From NCBI GenBank assembly GCA_002427055.1, contig DIPA01000099.1, positions 29,903-39,409 of the forward strand: a DNA stretch of 9,507 nt, read 5' to 3'. The notes under the pieces are model-generated. The model had not been told where the DNA came from and ran no database searches. It saw only the letters and a program-made list of their open reading frames with translations. The position numbers and the translations under genes were made by a program. How positions within the stretch are numbered: the first letter of the stretch is position 1; the number at the start of each line of letters is the position of its first letter. Below are positions 6,995 through 9,507 of the stretch, one piece after another. Source of the DNA: Firmicutes bacterium UBA5500. GTDB taxonomy: Bacteria > Bacillota > UBA994 > UBA5500.

Positions 6995-7555
6995 TTACCG
7001 AGCATTAAATCGTGAAGCTGCTTGCTCAATCCCCTGTTCCACCCATAGCGTCGCTGCTTCAGCCGCTCTTATTATAGCTTCATGCACAATTGGGGATTCT
7101 GCTTTAGTAAAAGGTTCGAGAACGTAATCGACTACCCCCTCGGCCTCAGGTCGGCTAATGCCCACACGCAGACGATTGATATTTTGGCTGCCCAAAGTCG
7201 TAATGATCGACATAATCCCCTTATGACCGCCTGCACTTCCGGCTGCCCGCAACCTTATTCTACCCAAAGGCAAGTCCAAGTCGTCATAAACGATTAACAC
7301 GTCCTCTGGGTCGAGTTGGTGTCGATGTAAGGCATAGGCCACTGCCGCACCGCTACGGTTCATAAAAGTAGTTGGCTGCAAGAGTATTGCTTGCTCGCCG
7401 CAAATTTGCCCTTGACCATAGATGGCAGGACCTAAACTACCATTTACCTTGATCTGATGCATTTTGGCCAACTGAGTAATCACCTGAAAACCAACGTTAT
7501 GGCGCGTGTTAGCATACCTCGGACCAGGATTGCCTAGCCCAACAATCAGTTTCAT
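6995..7555 (-). CDS. pth: Peptidyl-tRNA hydrolase
   Basis: Pth cleaves the ester bond of peptidyl-tRNAs dropped by ribosomes, recycling tRNA; it is normally essential. In Bacillus subtilis the same locus is called spoVC. The 186-residue product carries the family motifs: GLGNPGPRYANTRHNVGF near the N-terminus with Asn9 and catalytic His19, PTTFMNRSG at 61-69 with Asn66, VYDDLDLPLG at 89-98 with Asp91, and GSAGGHKG then INRLRVGISRP. Lys112 occupies the place where E. coli Pth has a substrate-positioning asparagine (GGHNG). The frame opens with two ATGs. The first (7561) directly abuts GGAGGG with no gap, while the second (7555) has six bases of spacing and gives the standard MKLIVGLGNPG start, so the second was chosen. 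It follows ctc after a gap holding a strong hairpin and precedes mfd by 84 bases. Confidence 0.97.
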   Translation of the reverse strand: MKLIVGLGNPGPRYANTRHNVGFQVITQLAKMHQIKVNGSLGPAIYGQGQICGEQAILLQPTTFMNRSGAAVAYALHRHQLDPEDVLIVYDDLDLPLGRIRLRAAGSAGGHKGIMSIITTLGSQNINRLRVGISRPEAEGVVDYVLEPFTKAESPIVHEAIIRAAEAATLWVEQGIEQAASRFNAR

Positions 7556-7561
7556 TAGCAT

Positions 7562-7567
7562 CCCTCC
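7562..7567 (-). promoter_or_regulatory. Ribosome binding site that fixes the pth start
   Basis: GGAGGG on the minus strand directly abuts the ATG at 7561, too close for initiation there. It lies six bases from the ATG at 7555, a normal distance. The site therefore supports the shorter 186-residue protein beginning MKLIVGLG. Confidence 0.75.
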
Positions 7568-7591
7568 ACTCCCTACTTCGCTACGGACAAG

Positions 7592-7620
7592 AAGAGCGCA
7601 GCAAGGTTTGCTGCACTCTT
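7592..7620 (-). terminator. Strong hairpin between ctc and pth, partial terminator or attenuator
   Basis: Minus-strand AAGAGTGCAGCAA (7620-7608), loop ACC, then TTGCTGCGCTCTT (7604-7592) forms a 13-bp stem with a single G-U wobble in RNA. It starts 28 bases past the ctc stop. The following bases, CTTGTCC, contain few Ts, so termination is probably incomplete. No promoter is visible between it and pth, so some read-through is needed unless pth is expressed another way. It could equally be a processing or 3'-end-stabilising structure. Confidence 0.55.
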
Positions 7621-7647
7621 AGCTGGAAGGCTATACAAGGAATCGGT

Positions 7648-8268
7648 TTACAGAGTCTCTTCCGGGTTTTCTGCGACTGTTGTTTCAGTTGCCTCTTCCT
7701 CAGCTTCCTCTTCGTCGGCTGGTTCCTCACTGCTGGTAACGACACTGACTACCATTTCATCGAGTTCACTAATCAGTTCCACTGCGGCCGGTATGTCAAG
7801 ATCGCTTACGTAGATAGTCTCGCCCATCTGCAAACCAGTCACGTCGACCTCAAATCCGGCTGGGATATCAGCAGGTTTGGCCTTAACTTCGATTTCCAAT
7901 AAGCCATATTGTAAAGGTGCCTGATTAGTGCCCATGATATGCACCGGAATAGTTGTCTTTACAACTGCATCACGCTCGACTACCAGTAAGTCGATATGGC
8001 GCAAATCACGTTTAATAGTACCATACTGGATCTCACGTGGCAGTACTAGATGTTTACTACCATCATCAAGTGTTAAGGTTAAAAAGGCGCTCTCTGTTGA
8101 TCGTTCAAGTGCTAGGCTGAGTTCACGAGCTGATATTTGCACTGGCAGATTCATTCGGTCAGCACCACCATAAACTATGCCGGGAACAAAGCCTTGCTGG
8201 CGCAAGTGCTTCAGTGCACCTTTACTAATATCTTGACGTGGCGATGCAGTAATACTAACTGTAGACAT
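7648..8268 (-). CDS. ctc: 50S ribosomal protein L25, long Ctc/TL5 form
   Basis: This protein binds 5S rRNA in the large subunit; in Bacillus the homologue Ctc is a general stress protein. Residues 1 to about 95 are the L25 RNA-binding domain, with KGALKHLRQQGFVPGIVYG near the start and REIQYGTIKRDLRHIDLL at 78-95. Residues about 100-178 are the C-terminal beta domain of the long form (IPVHIMGTNQAP, ADIPAGFEVDVTGLQMGE, YVSDLDIP, DEMVVSVV). Residues 180-206 form an acidic tail with 13 Glu/Asp and no basic residue, probably disordered. The 206-residue length is normal for the TL5/Ctc type and roughly twice that of E. coli L25. The ATG at 8268 has GGAGGA at 8280-8275, six bases away. It follows prs by 41 bases with no obvious promoter or terminator between them, so the two are probably co-transcribed. 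I see no sigma-B-type promoter like that of Bacillus ctc. Confidence 0.95.
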   Translation of the reverse strand: MSTVSITASPRQDISKGALKHLRQQGFVPGIVYGGADRMNLPVQISARELSLALERSTESAFLTLTLDDGSKHLVLPREIQYGTIKRDLRHIDLLVVERDAVVKTTIPVHIMGTNQAPLQYGLLEIEVKAKPADIPAGFEVDVTGLQMGETIYVSDLDIPAAVELISELDEMVVSVVTSSEEPADEEEAEEEATETTVAENPEETL

Positions 8269-8309
8269 ATTCTCTCCTCCAATAAATCAAATAGATGAAA
8301 CAAAATAAC

Positions 8310-9254
8310 CTAGGCAAACAAAGTACTGACAGATAAGTCGCGGTGAATGTTCCTAATAGCCTGTCCAAATAAGGGAGCTACTGATAGCTGCTTGATCAGT
8401 GGGCTACGATTCTGACTCGCTAGCGGAATAGTATTCGTAACCACAACTTCTTTGAGCGGCGAGGCAGCTAACCGCTCCAGTGCTGGATGAGACAACACTG
8501 CATGCGTGCAACTAGCATACACCTCCAAGGCGCCCTTTTCCAGTAGTGCCTGTGCCCCTTGAGTAATAGTCCCTGCCGTATCAATGATATCATCAACAAG
8601 AATTACACGCTTGTTGGCAACTTTACCAATTATGTGCATTACTTGTGACACATTGGGTTCCGGCCGATACTTATCAATAATGGCAATTGGGACCCCCAGA
8701 CGATCGGCTAAATTGCGGGCACGAGTTACACCGCCTAAATCGGGAGAAACCACAACCATATTGTCCAGCCCTAAACTAGTGAAATACTCCGCCAGAATTG
8801 GTACTCCCAGCAAATGATCAACTGGAATGTCAAAAAAACCTTGAATCTGCCCTGCGTGCAGATCCATCGTTACCACCCTTTGTACCCCAGCCACAGTAAG
8901 CAGATTAGCTACCAACTTGGCGGTAATTGGGTCCCGCGGGCGTGCTTTACGATCCTGCCTGGCATAGCCATAATAAGGAAGTACCGCCGTAATCCGTTGA
9001 GCCGAAGCTCTGCGCAAAGCATCAATCATAATCAGTAACTCCATCAAATTATGATTAACCGGAGTACAGGTAGGTTGAATTACAAACACATCTGCTCCTC
9101 TAACACTTTCATCAATAACAACATTAATTTCTCCATCACTAAAAGTCTTTACCGAAGCTGCGCTAACTTCTACTCCCAGATATTCCACGATTTCCTCGGC
9201 TAATTGCCGATGAGCATTTCCTGTAAAAATTTTTAAAGGTCTATGTTTAGTCAT
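8310..9254 (-). CDS. prs: Ribose-phosphate pyrophosphokinase (PRPP synthetase)
   Basis: Prs makes 5-phosphoribosyl-1-pyrophosphate from ribose 5-phosphate and ATP, feeding purine, pyrimidine, NAD, histidine and tryptophan synthesis. The 314-residue product is a full-length class I enzyme: FSDGEI at 38-43, [20 protein letters not shown] at 94-113 (ATP-binding segment), [18 protein letters not shown] at 131-148, [11 protein letters not shown] at 170-180, catalytic flexible loop KYRPEPN at 195-201, PRPP-binding loop [11 protein letters not shown] at 220-230, and a typical C-terminus (SVSTLF). The catalytic Lys195 and Arg197 are present, but the loop departs from the common KRRPRPN pattern at two positions. 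The start is ATG with GGGAGGA at 9271-9265 and a slightly long gap of ten bases. An out-of-frame ATG lies between the two and is not used for this protein. glmU ends 33 bases upstream, indicating a glmU-prs operon as in Bacillus. Confidence 0.98.
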   Translation of the reverse strand: MTKHRPLKIFTGNAHRQLAEEIVEYLGVEVSAASVKTFSDGEINVVIDESVRGADVFVIQPTCTPVNHNLMELLIMIDALRRASAQRITAVLPYYGYARQDRKARPRDPITAKLVANLLTVAGVQRVVTMDLHAGQIQGFFDIPVDHLLGVPILAEYFTSLGLDNMVVVSPDLGGVTRARNLADRLGVPIAIIDKYRPEPNVSQVMHIIGKVANKRVILVDDIIDTAGTITQGAQALLEKGALEVYASCTHAVLSHPALERLAASPLKEVVVTNTIPLASQNRSPLIKQLSVAPLFGQAIRNIHRDLSVSTLFA

Positions 9255-9287
9255 GCTTATTCATTCCTCCCGTTTTTTGCTTACCTC

Positions 9288-9507
9288 TTACTCTTCTTTA
9301 CGTCGTTGCCAATTCTCCAGATTCCTTTGTCTCCCACGAGCTATCGCCAAAGCTCCTGATGGTATATTTTCAGTAACAGTAGAACCGGCGCCAATATAGG
9401 CATCCTCACCTACAGTAATAGGTGCAACCAAATTAGTATTGCTACCCACAAAAGCTCTATCCCCGATAATTGTTTGATGCTTCTTTTTGCCGTCATAATT
9501 GCAGGTT
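9288..9507 (-). CDS. glmU: 3' end of GlmU, bifunctional UDP-GlcNAc pyrophosphorylase/acetyltransferase (cut by window edge)
   Basis: The last 72 codons are present. GlmU acetylates glucosamine-1-phosphate and then uridylylates it to UDP-N-acetylglucosamine, the entry sugar for peptidoglycan. The visible part is the end of the left-handed beta-helix acetyltransferase domain, with hexapeptide-type repeats. It contains [41 protein letters not shown] and [10 protein letters not shown], then a charged tail ending QRRKEE. The NYDG tyrosine, the Ser of VGSNT, the Ala of IGAGS and the Arg of AIARG match positions used for substrate or acetyl-CoA binding in known GlmU structures. The N-terminal uridylyltransferase half lies outside the window. 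It stops 33 bases before prs. Confidence 0.95.
   Translation of the reverse strand, partial: TCNYDGKKKHQTIIGDRAFVGSNTNLVAPITVGEDAYIGAGSTVTENIPSGALAIARGRQRNLENWQRRKEE

Noticed and set aside
7559..7561. First ATG of the pth frame as the start codon
   Set aside because: The only Shine-Dalgarno sequence touches this ATG with no spacer; the ATG two codons later has proper spacing and gives the standard N-terminus.
7633..7638. TATAGC on the minus strand as a -10 box for pth
   Set aside because: No -35-like hexamer at 16-18 bases upstream, no extended -10, and the strong hairpin would lie directly in the leader.
1..9507. Mobile elements, CRISPR arrays, tRNA/rRNA genes, riboswitches or a defence-like system
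   Set aside because: The genes are contiguous, co-oriented and in a conserved order, the gaps are under about 100 bases, and no repeats, transposase, integrase or structured leader was seen.

Overview
The window is a stretch of chromosome from an endospore-forming, Gram-positive bacterium of the Firmicutes, most likely a clostridial lineage of the Peptococcaceae type. Every recognisable gene lies on the minus strand. Read in the direction of transcription, from high to low coordinates, the order is glmU (3' end) - prs - ctc/rplY - pth - mfd - a parvulin-type foldase - spoVT - spoVB - the first codons of a gene that is probably mazG. This is the conserved Firmicutes glmU-to-mazG neighbourhood also known from Bacillus subtilis. 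It differs in two ways: a membrane-anchored peptidyl-prolyl isomerase sits between mfd and spoVT, and no small fin/yabK gene lies between pth and mfd. The assignment to a group rests on gene order and protein style only.

Region 9507-7648 holds housekeeping genes: the C-terminus of GlmU (UDP-GlcNAc synthesis), PRPP synthetase, and a long L25/Ctc ribosomal protein with an acidic tail. Region 7647-6995 holds a strong hairpin followed by peptidyl-tRNA hydrolase. Region 6910-2425 holds the transcription-repair coupling factor Mfd, overlapped at its 3' end by the foldase, which starts at TTG and is probably translationally coupled. Region 2424-1735 is the spoVT unit, with a good sigma-G-like promoter in front and an intrinsic terminator behind. 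Region 1734-1 is spoVB, with promoter-like boxes of its own, leading directly into the next gene.

The genes join general processes (cell-wall and nucleotide precursors, translation quality control, DNA repair) to sporulation (SpoVT, the late forespore regulator; SpoVB, a lipid-linked precursor flippase of the kind needed for cortex). The regulatory signals suggest that spoVT and spoVB are separate transcription units although adjacent, which fits expression in different sporulation compartments.

There is no gene-free stretch longer than about 100 bases and no sign of a mobile element, CRISPR array, RNA gene or transferred island. I did not find an undescribed system. The points worth a second look are regulatory sites, start-codon choices and a few residue substitutions.
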